From NCBI GenBank assembly GCA_040261275.1, contig JBDQOI010000002.1, positions 1 through 64,000 of the forward strand: 64,000 nt of DNA, read 5' to 3'. This document shows positions 15,961-24,373 of the stretch, piece after piece. Below the pieces are notes generated by a model. That model worked only from the letters and a program-made list of their open reading frames with translations, had not been told where the DNA came from and did not search any database. Every line of letters starts with the position of its first letter. Within the stretch, counting starts at the first letter, position 1. A program made the position numbers and the translations under genes. Origin of the DNA: UBA8752 sp040261275. GTDB lineage: Bacteria; Bacteroidota; Bacteroidia; Flavobacteriales_D; Sanyastnellaceae.

Positions 15961-18633
15961 TTACCTGAACAGTTGAATTTGACCCGAATACGTCGCCGGA
16001 ATCCTCAATTGATCCTCCAGATAAATGTGGTAGAGGTAGAATCCATTGGGGGCATAATGTTCGCCTCCCTTGACATTTCCCACCCATCCTTCATTGGGGT
16101 CCGTGGTCTCGAAAATCACCTCGCCCCATCGGTTGAACACCTTGCATTCAAAAGCTGCCAATCCTGTCGCCACAGGTTTCCAAGCATCATTTACCCCGTC
16201 GTTGTTCGGCGTGAAGCTACTCGGTGCATAGAATAAAGTCCCATTCACGCCGACTTCACCGACGGCCACATCCGTGCACCCGAACTCATTGATGACGGTC
16301 TGCGCCACATCGAAGGCGCCCGCTCCCTGGAAGATGTACACGCCACTGGCATCCGTCGATGAACCTCCGTCTCCGAAGTTGTAGAAATGCTGTACCGCAC
16401 CGGAACTCAGGTCATCGAAGCGGATAACGGGTTCAAGGATGTCCACAAGCGTAGGTTCAATGGAAAACCCCGCCGTAGGCTCGGGATGGATCTCAACGAA
16501 AGTCGATTGCGTGCTCGTCAATTGCTGGACGCAAAATCCGCTGGTTTCCATGTCCAGGGTTACCGTGTAGGCTCCGGGCACTTCGTAAATGTGGGTGGGG
16601 TTGGGAAGAGAACTCGTGGTGCCGTCCCCAAAATTCCATTGATAGCTCGCCGCTGTTTCCGTTTGGGACAGGTTCTGAAACGCCACCGGAAGGGGAGGGC
16701 AGCCCGCTGCAGGTCCTCCGGTAAAGTTGACGACAGGGTCGAAGAGAACCTCCACGTCCGATTCAAAATCCCGCTCGCAGCCCTCAGCCGTCACCACGAC
16801 TTCGACCGGATAGACTCCCGACTCGGGAAAAGTCACCCCTTGAAGCAGTGCCCCCGCTTCGGACACCGCATTGCCCGGTCCATAATTCCAAGTGATCACA
16901 GCGTTGGGGTCTGTAACTCCGACCACCTCAAAGTCAAAACTGTGCTCCGCAAAACACTCGGGATCCGGCGCCTCAAAAAAAGGTTCAAGCAACCAGGCAA
17001 TCTCATAGAAGGCCGAGGTCGTATCGGGACACTGGAAGTCCCCGAGGGCGACGAGTTGAACCTCGTACGTTCCCGGGCCGGGATATGTCCAAGTGGGGAA
17101 CGCGTCAAAACTCACATCCGCCGTGCCCGGTTCGCCAAAGGTCCAGACGTAACCCAATGCATTGCTGCTGTTGTTTTCGAACTGCACCGTAAAACCCGTG
17201 CAAAAATCCTCTTGATCTACGATGGACGCCGTGGGTGGAATGGGCGGGGTCCAGTCGAGAACACCGGAACCTACACATCCATTCTGTACCACTGTCAATT
17301 CGGCCTCCACATCATTCGCTGAAGGAAAGGCTATTTCAGTGGGCGAATTCAAGTTGGAGATGGGCGTGCTGGCGTTCGGACCGAAACTCCATTGAAACGT
17401 AGCCCCGGGATAAGGGGACACGGTTCCAAAGTCATAGGCCGGCACTCCGGATGGGCACTCAAAATCAGTAACCACCAACTCAGGCTCTACCGGTTCGAAC
17501 ACCTCATAAATTGAAGTCGAAGTATCTGCACACGGCCACCCGGGGTTCGCAATCAACATGACCTCGTAGGATCCCGGTTCAGGAAAGGTAAAGCTGGGAT
17601 TGGCCAAGTTCGAGGTGTCGGAGTCCACACCGGGTACCCCGAAGTCCCAATGAAAAAATGTAGCGTTGATGGAAAACTGCAAGAAATCAATGGTCTCACC
17701 GATGCACAATTGATCCCCCGTCTGGTTGGCGACCAAGGACGAAATATTGGGGTCGCACAACGTGACATTGAATTGGAAATCGCGGTTGGAAGTGCTCAAC
17801 AACTGGCCGTCGCGCCATTCCTCCACGCAGATTCCAATGACGTATTGACCTGCCTGCGTCGGCATACCGGTCAAAAATCCCGTCACAGGGTCGATACTGA
17901 ACGCCGGGGCTCCGTCAATGGGATTGGTTGCGGAATATCCCGGTGCCCAATTCACATCCGTGTAGGGAGGGCCATTCGGGGGATTGGGCGCCGGCTCATT
18001 GGGCGTACCACCGAACATCGGAGAACACAAGGTATACGCCAAGCTGTCCCCATCGAGGTCCGTGGCGCTGTGGTCAAAAAAGAAATCGAAACCCGCGCAC
18101 AAAGCGACCGGCGGCAGGCTGTTCCAAACCGGGCTGCTGTTGGCATCCGCCGTGACGTTGGTTCCGGGAATTTGGGTGGTGAAAGTCGCGCCTGCATCAT
18201 CGGGACTGTTCAGGTTGATGATCGACGGGTTCCGACAACAACGCTGATAGCTCAAGGTGAATCCATTGGGTGACTCCCCGATGTCCACCACCTGCTGATA
18301 CACGGCCTGTTCCACACAAACTGAAGGCGGGGGTGTGCCACATGGGTTTTCCAATACCACGGGAACCTCGCCGACATTTTGAAAGGAAAGGGGAATGTTG
18401 ATCGCGTTGACAAGCTGTCCGGCCGCATTGAAAATACCTACCGATGCCGCATCATCAAAGCCCGTTCCATTGGCATTCGCGGGGCCGCAATCCCGGTAGA
18501 CCACAAGACGGATGCGGTAGGATCCACCACCGAGGTCCTCATAGCTGATTTCCCCACCGACAATGTGCGTGGCGAGCCCGTTCATCGCGGACAGCAACAA
18601 CATCGAAGCCATCAATAGGGAACGCACGTTCAT
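15961..18633 (-). CDS. PKD-repeat surface protein with T9SS type-B (CHU_C) sorting domain
   Basis: An 890-aa secreted protein. A signal peptide (MNVRSLLMASMLLLS) leads into THIVGGEISYEDLGGGSYRI, an N-terminal module common in Bacteroidota adhesin-like proteins. Several PKD-like Ig folds follow; one shows the classic QWNFGDGTTSSLPNPTHIYE pattern near residue 670. The last about 90 residues are the gliding motility-associated C-terminal domain: FTPNNDGVNDAW, VFNRWGEVIFET and NGFYLYHIYL, ending IQLFR. It is therefore a T9SS cargo. The ATG at 18633 was chosen over an in-frame GTG 18 bp upstream. Its ligand is unknown. Confidence 0.9.
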   Translation of the reverse strand: MNVRSLLMASMLLLSAMNGLATHIVGGEISYEDLGGGSYRIRLVVYRDCGPANANGTGFDDAASVGIFNAAGQLVNAINIPLSFQNVGEVPVVLENPCGTPPPSVCVEQAVYQQVVDIGESPNGFTLSYQRCCRNPSIINLNSPDDAGATFTTQIPGTNVTADANSSPVWNSLPPVALCAGFDFFFDHSATDLDGDSLAYTLCSPMFGGTPNEPAPNPPNGPPYTDVNWAPGYSATNPIDGAPAFSIDPVTGFLTGMPTQAGQYVIGICVEEWRDGQLLSTSNRDFQFNVTLCDPNISSLVANQTGDQLCIGETIDFLQFSINATFFHWDFGVPGVDSDTSNLANPSFTFPEPGSYEVMLIANPGWPCADTSTSIYEVFEPVEPELVVTDFECPSGVPAYDFGTVSPYPGATFQWSFGPNASTPISNLNSPTEIAFPSANDVEAELTVVQNGCVGSGVLDWTPPIPPTASIVDQEDFCTGFTVQFENNSSNALGYVWTFGEPGTADVSFDAFPTWTYPGPGTYEVQLVALGDFQCPDTTSAFYEIAWLLEPFFEAPDPECFAEHSFDFEVVGVTDPNAVITWNYGPGNAVSEAGALLQGVTFPESGVYPVEVVVTAEGCERDFESDVEVLFDPVVNFTGGPAAGCPPLPVAFQNLSQTETAASYQWNFGDGTTSSLPNPTHIYEVPGAYTVTLDMETSGFCVQQLTSTQSTFVEIHPEPTAGFSIEPTLVDILEPVIRFDDLSSGAVQHFYNFGDGGSSTDASGVYIFQGAGAFDVAQTVINEFGCTDVAVGEVGVNGTLFYAPSSFTPNNDGVNDAWKPVATGLAAFECKVFNRWGEVIFETTDPNEGWVGNVKGGEHYAPNGFYLYHIYLEDQLRIPATYSGQIQLFR

Positions 18634-18769
18634 CACTTTACTACCCTGCACGGCAATTTAACCGCTGAAACCGCCCAAGGTTGCGTTTATGAAACAATAT
18701 CCTGGCCTGTTTCGGCGCGTGATGGAAATAGCCGACCTTTGACTCATCCGCTTCAGCGGAATACATTTC

Positions 18770-20386
18770 ATGATCGATACGCACTCCGCCGACGAACCGT
18801 TGGCACCTCAGGATGCGTCCCAGCCCGAACAGGGGCACAAAGAAGCCGAGGCGCTGGAAGCGCTGACCAGGGACGCCGAAACCGAAACTCCAGAAGCCGA
18901 GACGCCTCCGGAAGAACCCCCCAAGCTTCCCTTCAAGGAACTGCCGCTCTGCGATGCCGTGCAAGAGGGCCTCGATGCCATGGGCTTCAAAGTTGCCACA
19001 CCCATCCAGACCATGGCCATACCCCCCATCACGGAGGGCCGCGACCTCATTGGTATCGCCCAGACCGGAACCGGAAAAACCGCCGCCTTCCTGTTGCCCA
19101 CCATGCACAACATCTACGAAGCGGGGGGCGATAACCACATCAAATGCCTCATCATCACGCCAACGCGGGAGCTTGCCTTGCAAATTGACCAGGCGTGTGA
19201 AGGCTTCGGCTATTTCTCCGGCACATCCAGTGTCGCCATCTACGGCGGAGGTAGCGGTAGCGACTTCGATCGCGAAAAAAATGCCCTGTCTACGGGAGTG
19301 GACATTGCCATCGTTACGCCCGGACGCATGCTCAGCCACATGAACTTGGGTTATGTGGACCTGTCCAAATTGGACGTCCTCATCCTGGACGAGGCCGACC
19401 GCATGCTCGACATGGGCTTCCTCGGCGACATCAACCGGATCGCCGAGCACTGCAATCCCGAAAGGCAAACCCTGCTCTTCAGCGCCACCATGCCGGACCG
19501 CATTGGCAAGCTGGCCCAATCCATGCTCAAGGATCCCGTGACCGTGCAGATTGCCCTGTCCCGCCCCGCTGAAAAAGTGATGCAAGCGGCTTATCCGGTC
19601 CATGACGATCAGAAGCCGAAGCTGCTCGTGAGCCTGCTCAAAGGCCGTGGGCTGGAATCGGTCATTGTCTTCTCCAGCCGCAAGCGCTCCATTTCCATCA
19701 TTGCACGCTCTCTCTCCAAGGCGGGACTGAATGTGGGGTCCATCAGTTCGGACCTCGAGCAGAAAGACAGGGAAGAAGTCATGCGGAATTTCCGCAACCG
19801 CAAAATCCACGTTTTGGTGGCGACGGATGTGGTCAGCCGGGGCATTGACATCGACAACATCGAGATGGTCATCAATTACGATGTCCCGCCCAATGAGGAA
19901 GATTACGTGCACCGCATTGGCCGAACGGCTCGCGCAGGAAAGGGAGGGGTCGGCATTACGTTGATCACCCCTGGAGAGATGCGGTCCTTCTCCCGCATTG
20001 AGAAGCTGATCGACATGGAGGTGCGAAAAGAGCCCTTGCCCGAAGAACTCGGCGAAGGTCCGAAGTACGACCCCAACGCTCCTTCCGATCGTGGTGGTCG
20101 CGGCGGACGTGGAGGCGGAGGAGGCCGAGGTCGCGGAGGTGATCGCCGCAGAGGTGACGGAGGCCGTGGTCGCGGACGAGACGGAGACCGGCAACGGGGC
20201 CGCGGAGGCCAAGGTGAAGGTGGAAATCGCCCACAGGGCCAAAGTCACAGCGGCCAAGGCGGCAATGGTGAAGGAGGCAATAAGAAGCGGCGTCGCAATC
20301 AGAGCGGCAAACGCCGTGGCGGTGGCGGTGGTCAAGGCGGCCAACAGGGTGGAGGCCAACAGGGTGGAGGCCAACCCCATGGCTGA
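18770..20386 (+). CDS. DEAD-box RNA helicase with RGG-rich tail
   Basis: A 538-aa ATP-dependent RNA helicase. An acidic N-terminal extension (about 50 residues) precedes the core: Q motif, Walker A AQTGTGKT, PTRELALQ, TPGRML, DEAD in LILDEADRMLDMG, SAT in LFSATMPDR, and the C-terminal ATDVVSRGID and HRIGRTARAG. From about residue 440 the tail is Gly/Arg-rich, an RGG-type RNA-binding extension. Roles in cold adaptation, ribosome assembly or RNA decay are typical of the family. msrB follows 2 bp later. Confidence 0.96.
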   Translation: MIDTHSADEPLAPQDASQPEQGHKEAEALEALTRDAETETPEAETPPEEPPKLPFKELPLCDAVQEGLDAMGFKVATPIQTMAIPPITEGRDLIGIAQTGTGKTAAFLLPTMHNIYEAGGDNHIKCLIITPTRELALQIDQACEGFGYFSGTSSVAIYGGGSGSDFDREKNALSTGVDIAIVTPGRMLSHMNLGYVDLSKLDVLILDEADRMLDMGFLGDINRIAEHCNPERQTLLFSATMPDRIGKLAQSMLKDPVTVQIALSRPAEKVMQAAYPVHDDQKPKLLVSLLKGRGLESVIVFSSRKRSISIIARSLSKAGLNVGSISSDLEQKDREEVMRNFRNRKIHVLVATDVVSRGIDIDNIEMVINYDVPPNEEDYVHRIGRTARAGKGGVGITLITPGEMRSFSRIEKLIDMEVRKEPLPEELGEGPKYDPNAPSDRGGRGGRGGGGGRGRGGDRRRGDGGRGRGRDGDRQRGRGGQGEGGNRPQGQSHSGQGGNGEGGNKKRRRNQSGKRRGGGGGQGGQQGGGQQGGGQPHG

Positions 20387-20388
20387 AC

Positions 20389-20778
20389 ATGGGGGAATAC
20401 GATGACAACGACCTCGCGGGTCGGTTGAGTTCAGAAGAATTTCGGGTCCTTCGCCGAAATGGCACGGAACGCGCCTTCACGAGCCCTCTCAATAACGAGA
20501 GCAGGCCAGGCTCATACCACTGCAAGGTCTGCGATACTATGCTCTACCGGGGAACCGCCAAGTTTGACTCAGGCTGCGGTTGGCCCAGCTTTGATGCCGA
20601 AGTGGAAACCGAAAAAGTGACCCGGATTCGGGACATGAGCCACGGCATGATCCGCGTTGAAATCCGATGCGCAACCTGCGATTCCCACTTGGGCCACGTT
20701 TTTCCCGATGGCCCTACGGAGACCGGGATGCGGCATTGCGTCAATGGGGTCTGTCTGACCTTCCGGCCAACAGAATAA
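20389..20778 (+). CDS. msrB: Peptide-methionine (R)-S-oxide reductase
   Basis: A 129-aa cytosolic repair enzyme that reduces methionine-R-sulfoxide in proteins. Zinc-binding pairs CKVC and CATC are present, with FDSGCGWPSF and HLGHVFPDGP. The catalytic Cys is in RHCVNGVCL. It starts two bases after the helicase stop and is probably co-transcribed with it. No MsrA domain is fused, and none is in the window. It converges on the Spy-like gene 6 bp away. Confidence 0.96.
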   Translation: MGEYDDNDLAGRLSSEEFRVLRRNGTERAFTSPLNNESRPGSYHCKVCDTMLYRGTAKFDSGCGWPSFDAEVETEKVTRIRDMSHGMIRVEIRCATCDSHLGHVFPDGPTETGMRHCVNGVCLTFRPTE

Positions 20779-20784
20779 CCTGAA

Positions 20785-21318
20785 TCAACGGGGACGCTGG
20801 CGCCCGGGGCCCCGTCCCATTTTCCCTATCGCCCTCCGGTCTTCAGGAGACATCCGGTCTTGGAACCGCTCACGCACGATGCGCCCGAACTCCCTTTGCG
20901 CCTTCACGCAACGCACCGCGAACGCCGGATCAAAAGCTTCCGCTATCTCCCTCAGAAATCCGCCGCGCAACTGAGCCGCCTCTATTTCCGCGTTTTCAAG
21001 GTCCTTCAGCAAGGAACTGAACTCTTCATCACTGCCTTTGTCCCAAGAGCCAAGGGCCTGCTTTGCGTCGCGTTCTTTCTTCTCGACGGCCTCCTTCTTC
21101 GCCTTGTGCGCATTGAAAATGGGCCAAAATACCTGGGCAGTTTCTGCATCCAGATCGAGTTCCTCGGTCAGGAATCCTACCGCCATGGCATCCATCCGCT
21201 CCCGGAGGGCCTCATGGTCAGGACCCGCTCCGGGCCCGTTGGGTTGAGCTGAAATCTGCGGGGACAACGACAACCCTACGAGCAGCGCCCCCAGTGGTAT
21301 ATGACGTAAAATATTCAT
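20785..21318 (-). CDS. Spy/CpxP-like periplasmic protein
   Basis: A 177-aa exported, highly charged alpha-helical protein. A signal peptide (residues 1-24, ending SAQP) is followed by helices carrying LTEELDLDAETAQVFWPIF, the LTxxQ-like pattern of Spy/CpxP and heavy-metal-sensor families, then KKEAVEKKERDAKQAL. The C-terminus is Arg-rich (GRGPGRQRPR). It is the third gene of an ECF sigma cluster and is likely an envelope-stress chaperone or effector. The ATG at 21318 was chosen over an in-frame TTG at 21348. Confidence 0.75.
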   Translation of the reverse strand: MNILRHIPLGALLVGLSLSPQISAQPNGPGAGPDHEALRERMDAMAVGFLTEELDLDAETAQVFWPIFNAHKAKKEAVEKKERDAKQALGSWDKGSDEEFSSLLKDLENAEIEAAQLRGGFLREIAEAFDPAFAVRCVKAQREFGRIVRERFQDRMSPEDRRAIGKMGRGPGRQRPR

Positions 21319-21329
21319 GGCAATTGAAT

Positions 21330-21665
21330 TCAATACAAGGTGGGCCAAACTTCTTCCTCCAGTCCGAGAGATGCTTCATCCTCCATCAAGTCCATCATGC
21401 CTGCGAGCTCTTCATCTGACAAGGTGTCGAGCTGGCAGGCAAAAGTCACGCAAGTCTCGGGTTTCAAGACCTCATTCAAAGCCGCTCCCATTCCCAAAAC
21501 GAGCGCAACCGCAGCCGCCATATACAACGCCGAAAGCCGCCGGGGCCAACGTCGCACATGAGGCTGGGAAATGACCCCCGCGATGGCGGCCTCGATGGTG
21601 GCATCCGATACCCGGAAGCCGTCATCGCGCTGACCCATTGGCGGTATGGAAGAAGAGGACATCAT
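21330..21665 (-). CDS. Small single-pass membrane protein, putative anti-sigma factor
   Basis: A 111-aa protein with a soluble N-terminus (about 45 residues), one membrane segment (about 46-66, LSALYMAAAVALVLGMGA) and a short acidic outer tail containing two cysteines (TCVTFAC). It lies between the ECF sigma gene (29 bp upstream) and the Spy-like gene. That order and topology are typical of anti-sigma factors, but no zinc-binding HxxxCxxC motif is visible. The assignment rests on context. Confidence 0.6.
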   Translation of the reverse strand: MMSSSSIPPMGQRDDGFRVSDATIEAAIAGVISQPHVRRWPRRLSALYMAAAVALVLGMGAALNEVLKPETCVTFACQLDTLSDEELAGMMDLMEDEASLGLEEEVWPTLY

Positions 21666-21693
21666 GGTAAAAACGGGTGAACGCGTTTTGGGT

Positions 21694-22233
21694 TTAATGA
21701 AACAGCGTTTGGGCCTCCTGTAACAGAATGGATTCGATTTTCTTTCGGGCGTGATGATAGGAGGCCTTGAGCCCGCCTTCCGAAGTGCCGGTTTCCGCAG
21801 ACAGTTCGGCATAGGTGCGGTCATCGAAATAGCGAGCTTGGAAGACCCAACGCTGTTTGGGAGGCAATGTGGAGACGGCCGCATGGAGTCGGGCCAGAAT
21901 CGCATCACCCTCGAAATCGGGCGAAGAGAGAACCTGAGCTGTCCTTTCCTCCAACATGACGTCCAATGATGCCATCCTCCGCAAGTTGCGCTTTCGAGCG
22001 GCATCCACGGTGGCATTGCGGGTGATCCGCATGAGCCATGCCCGGCGCTGCGCCTCATTGCCCTCAAAACCTTCCCAAGCTTGCCATGCCTTCACAAACA
22101 CGGCCTGGGATACATCCTGTGCATCCTCAGTCACCCCCAACATCCGACGGCATTGAGAAAACACCAGGCGGTAGTTCTCCCGCATCCAAGATGCGAAATC
22201 GTGTGGGGCAGCATGATCCTGAGTGTTGTGCAC
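21694..22233 (-). CDS. ECF-type RNA polymerase sigma factor
   Basis: A 179-aa sigma-70-family factor. Region 2 spans FASWMRENYRLVFSQCRRM and AQDVSQAVFVKAWQAWEGF, and RAWLMRITRNATVDAARKR completes it. Region 4 contains LPPKQRWVFQARYFDDRTYA with the recognition helix near SEGGLKASYHHARKKI. The GTG at 22233 gives the usual N-terminal length; the frame stays open further upstream but that part is antisense debris of the IMPase gene. It heads the sigma, membrane protein, Spy-like cluster. Confidence 0.9.
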   Translation of the reverse strand: MHNTQDHAAPHDFASWMRENYRLVFSQCRRMLGVTEDAQDVSQAVFVKAWQAWEGFEGNEAQRRAWLMRITRNATVDAARKRNLRRMASLDVMLEERTAQVLSSPDFEGDAILARLHAAVSTLPPKQRWVFQARYFDDRTYAELSAETGTSEGGLKASYHHARKKIESILLQEAQTLFH

Positions 22234-22267
22234 GTTCCCCAAAGGAACGGGCAGCAAACGGAAGTGT

Positions 22268-23098
22268 TTAACCGAAAGCGGATTGAACCACAGAAAAAGC
22301 TGCGGCTGAAATACCGGGGGCGGAGGCGAACGTTTCCTTTCCGGACAACAAAGCACCCGGTTCGGCGCTGCCCTGAAAATCAGAGGCAACACCCCCGGCT
22401 TCCTGAACGAGCAGTAAACCGGCGGCAATGTCCCACGGCTGCAAGCTGTATTCGAAGAAGGCGTCAAATCGGCCGCAGGCCACATAGGCCAAGTCAATGG
22501 CAGCAGAACCCATACGGCGCAAGCCTCGCGAACCTTTGGCAAATACCGTCAGGGCCCGCAGGTACGCATCCATCTGTGAGAAATCCCAATGGGGCACGCC
22601 CGTCGCCACCAGGGCATCCGCCAAATTTTCGCGAGAGGAACAACGGATGGGCCTTCCATTCAAGTGAGCACCTCCACCGCGAATGGCGGTAAAGCACTCT
22701 TCCCGATTGGGGTCATGGACCACCGCAAGTATGGGCTCATCCCCGTCGACCAGTGCCACAGAAACACAGAAGACCGGCAAGCCATGAATGAGGTTGGTTG
22801 TCCCATCCAGCGGGTCTACGACCCAACGGTAACGGTGACCTTGCGCTCCTTGGCCCGAACCCTCCTCCGCAAGGAATCCGGCTTCTGGCAAGATGCGCGA
22901 CAAACCTTCCACAAGCTGGGCCTCAGCCTGCTTGTCGACGTGGCTGACCAGCGAATTGAGGCTCTTGGTCTCGATCTGTGCCTCGCTCACTTTTTGCGCC
23001 ATCAAAAATTCACCCACCGGACCGATGATGTCGACCGCATGGAGCAACAGCGACTCCAGGTCGAATGAATGGGCTTGTTGATGGGATCCGGTAGACAT
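22268..23098 (-). CDS. Inositol monophosphatase family protein
   Basis: A 276-aa Mg-dependent phosphatase. Metal-site motifs are AEEGSG, WVVDPLDGTTNLIHGLP (motif A) and the C-terminal WDIAAGLLLVQEAGG (motif B). Related enzymes act on inositol phosphate, fructose bisphosphate or 3'-phosphoadenosine phosphate (CysQ); the substrate is open here. The ATG at 23098 matches the family. It is transcribed leftward after lgt (18 bp gap). Confidence 0.93.
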   Translation of the reverse strand: MSTGSHQQAHSFDLESLLLHAVDIIGPVGEFLMAQKVSEAQIETKSLNSLVSHVDKQAEAQLVEGLSRILPEAGFLAEEGSGQGAQGHRYRWVVDPLDGTTNLIHGLPVFCVSVALVDGDEPILAVVHDPNREECFTAIRGGGAHLNGRPIRCSSRENLADALVATGVPHWDFSQMDAYLRALTVFAKGSRGLRRMGSAAIDLAYVACGRFDAFFEYSLQPWDIAAGLLLVQEAGGVASDFQGSAEPGALLSGKETFASAPGISAAAFSVVQSAFG

Positions 23099-23116
23099 AG
23101 GCTCAGGATGTCATCC

Positions 23117-24352
23117 TCAAGAATCCGTCATTCCTGACCCTTTCAACCAAGAAGACTTCTGAACCAAGACCAGCAGTGTGCAGCCGGAAATGAAGGTCAA
23201 GGTTGCAATGAGCTCTGCCTGCGTCATGGTCATACCCAGGACCTCCATGGGAGCGTTGACCCGAATCTTCTCGATCCAGAAACGCTCCATCCCATTGAAC
23301 ATGAGATAGACAGAAAAGAGGGTTCCTGGCACCTTCCAGCGCTTGCGCATGGACCAGAGGAAGGCAAAAATGGCCACGGCCATGACGGTCTCATACAGCG
23401 AAGTCGGGTAGACCCCGGGATCGAGGTAAGTGCCGAAGCCCTCAAATATCGGCCAAGGGTCATTCTCGGTGATCAGCTTGCCCGTATAGCCGGCAGGGCG
23501 TGGGCCGAAGACCGCGTTCACATTGTTGGGAAACGGATAACTCCACACCCAATCCGGCGCCCAGGAGAGCCAGTCGGGTTTGGGGTGGGGATTCGGAATG
23601 CCCCAATCGCCGTCTCCGCTGACCTGACAGCCCACACGACCGATACCGTAAGCCAGCATGAGGCCGGGAGCAGTGGCATCCGCCAGGTGAAAGAACCGGA
23701 TGCCGTGTCGGCGACCGTACAAGGCCACGGCAATACCTCCCACGATCAACCCGCCGTAGATGGTCAATCCCCCGAGAAAACCTTGCAAGGAAGGTTCCGT
23801 GAAAAAGGCCACCATTTCCTCAGGGTATTCCAGCAGGTGGAAGAACTTGGCCCCCAGCACACCGCCAAGGGCCGCCATCAAGGTGATGTTGCCCGTGCGC
23901 TCCCAAGGGTGCACCTGCACCTTTTCCTTTCGGGGCTGGTCGAGCTGCTGCGCCTTGTCTTCACGGTAGCGCAGATATCCCATGATGCCCGCGCCCAGAA
24001 TGCCGAGCAATGGATAGCCCTCCCCGCTGAACAGGTGCTGCTGTGGAGGGCCGCCACCATTGAACAATGTGCCCGCATTCCAAAACAACCAAACGACCTT
24101 CCAACCCAGAACCAACCCGAGCAACGCACTGGAAGCCCAGGCCCAAGGTCCTGCCAACTTCCCCACCACGGTCTCGGTTTCCGTGGGAGAAATCAGCCCC
24201 TCCTTTTCCTTTCGCTTCAATTCACGCTTCAACAGGGCGCTGGCTGCCACGAAGGCAAATGCGACCATCAGCCCGAATGAATTGACCAGCTTCAAAGCCG
24301 GGATCTCAATGCCGAAGAGGTCTTGAAAGAGGAAGTAGAGATTGGGATACAC
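23117..24352 (-). CDS. lgt: Prolipoprotein diacylglyceryl transferase, long form
   Basis: A 411-aa inner-membrane enzyme that attaches diacylglycerol to the lipobox Cys of prolipoproteins. Seven or more hydrophobic segments are visible. Key motifs are FLGGLTIYGGLIVGG and YGIGRVGCQVSGDGDWG, the latter the Lgt signature, here GRVGC rather than GRxGN. The C-terminal YLMFNGMERFWIEKIRVN is typical. The protein is longer than the E. coli enzyme (291 aa), with a large N-terminal region and an insert, as is usual in Bacteroidota. The start is GTG at 24352. Confidence 0.95.
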   Translation of the reverse strand: MYPNLYFLFQDLFGIEIPALKLVNSFGLMVAFAFVAASALLKRELKRKEKEGLISPTETETVVGKLAGPWAWASSALLGLVLGWKVVWLFWNAGTLFNGGGPPQQHLFSGEGYPLLGILGAGIMGYLRYREDKAQQLDQPRKEKVQVHPWERTGNITLMAALGGVLGAKFFHLLEYPEEMVAFFTEPSLQGFLGGLTIYGGLIVGGIAVALYGRRHGIRFFHLADATAPGLMLAYGIGRVGCQVSGDGDWGIPNPHPKPDWLSWAPDWVWSYPFPNNVNAVFGPRPAGYTGKLITENDPWPIFEGFGTYLDPGVYPTSLYETVMAVAIFAFLWSMRKRWKVPGTLFSVYLMFNGMERFWIEKIRVNAPMEVLGMTMTQAELIATLTFISGCTLLVLVQKSSWLKGSGMTDS

Positions 24353-24373
24353 AGGAGCAAATGAGGGGGCAAG

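Noticed and set aside
18641..20380. A 579-codon open frame antisense to the DEAD-box helicase
   Set aside because: It is a mirror of the GC-rich, RGG-coding helicase frame; the plus-strand protein shows every helicase motif, and the antisense peptide has low-complexity Ala/Thr runs.
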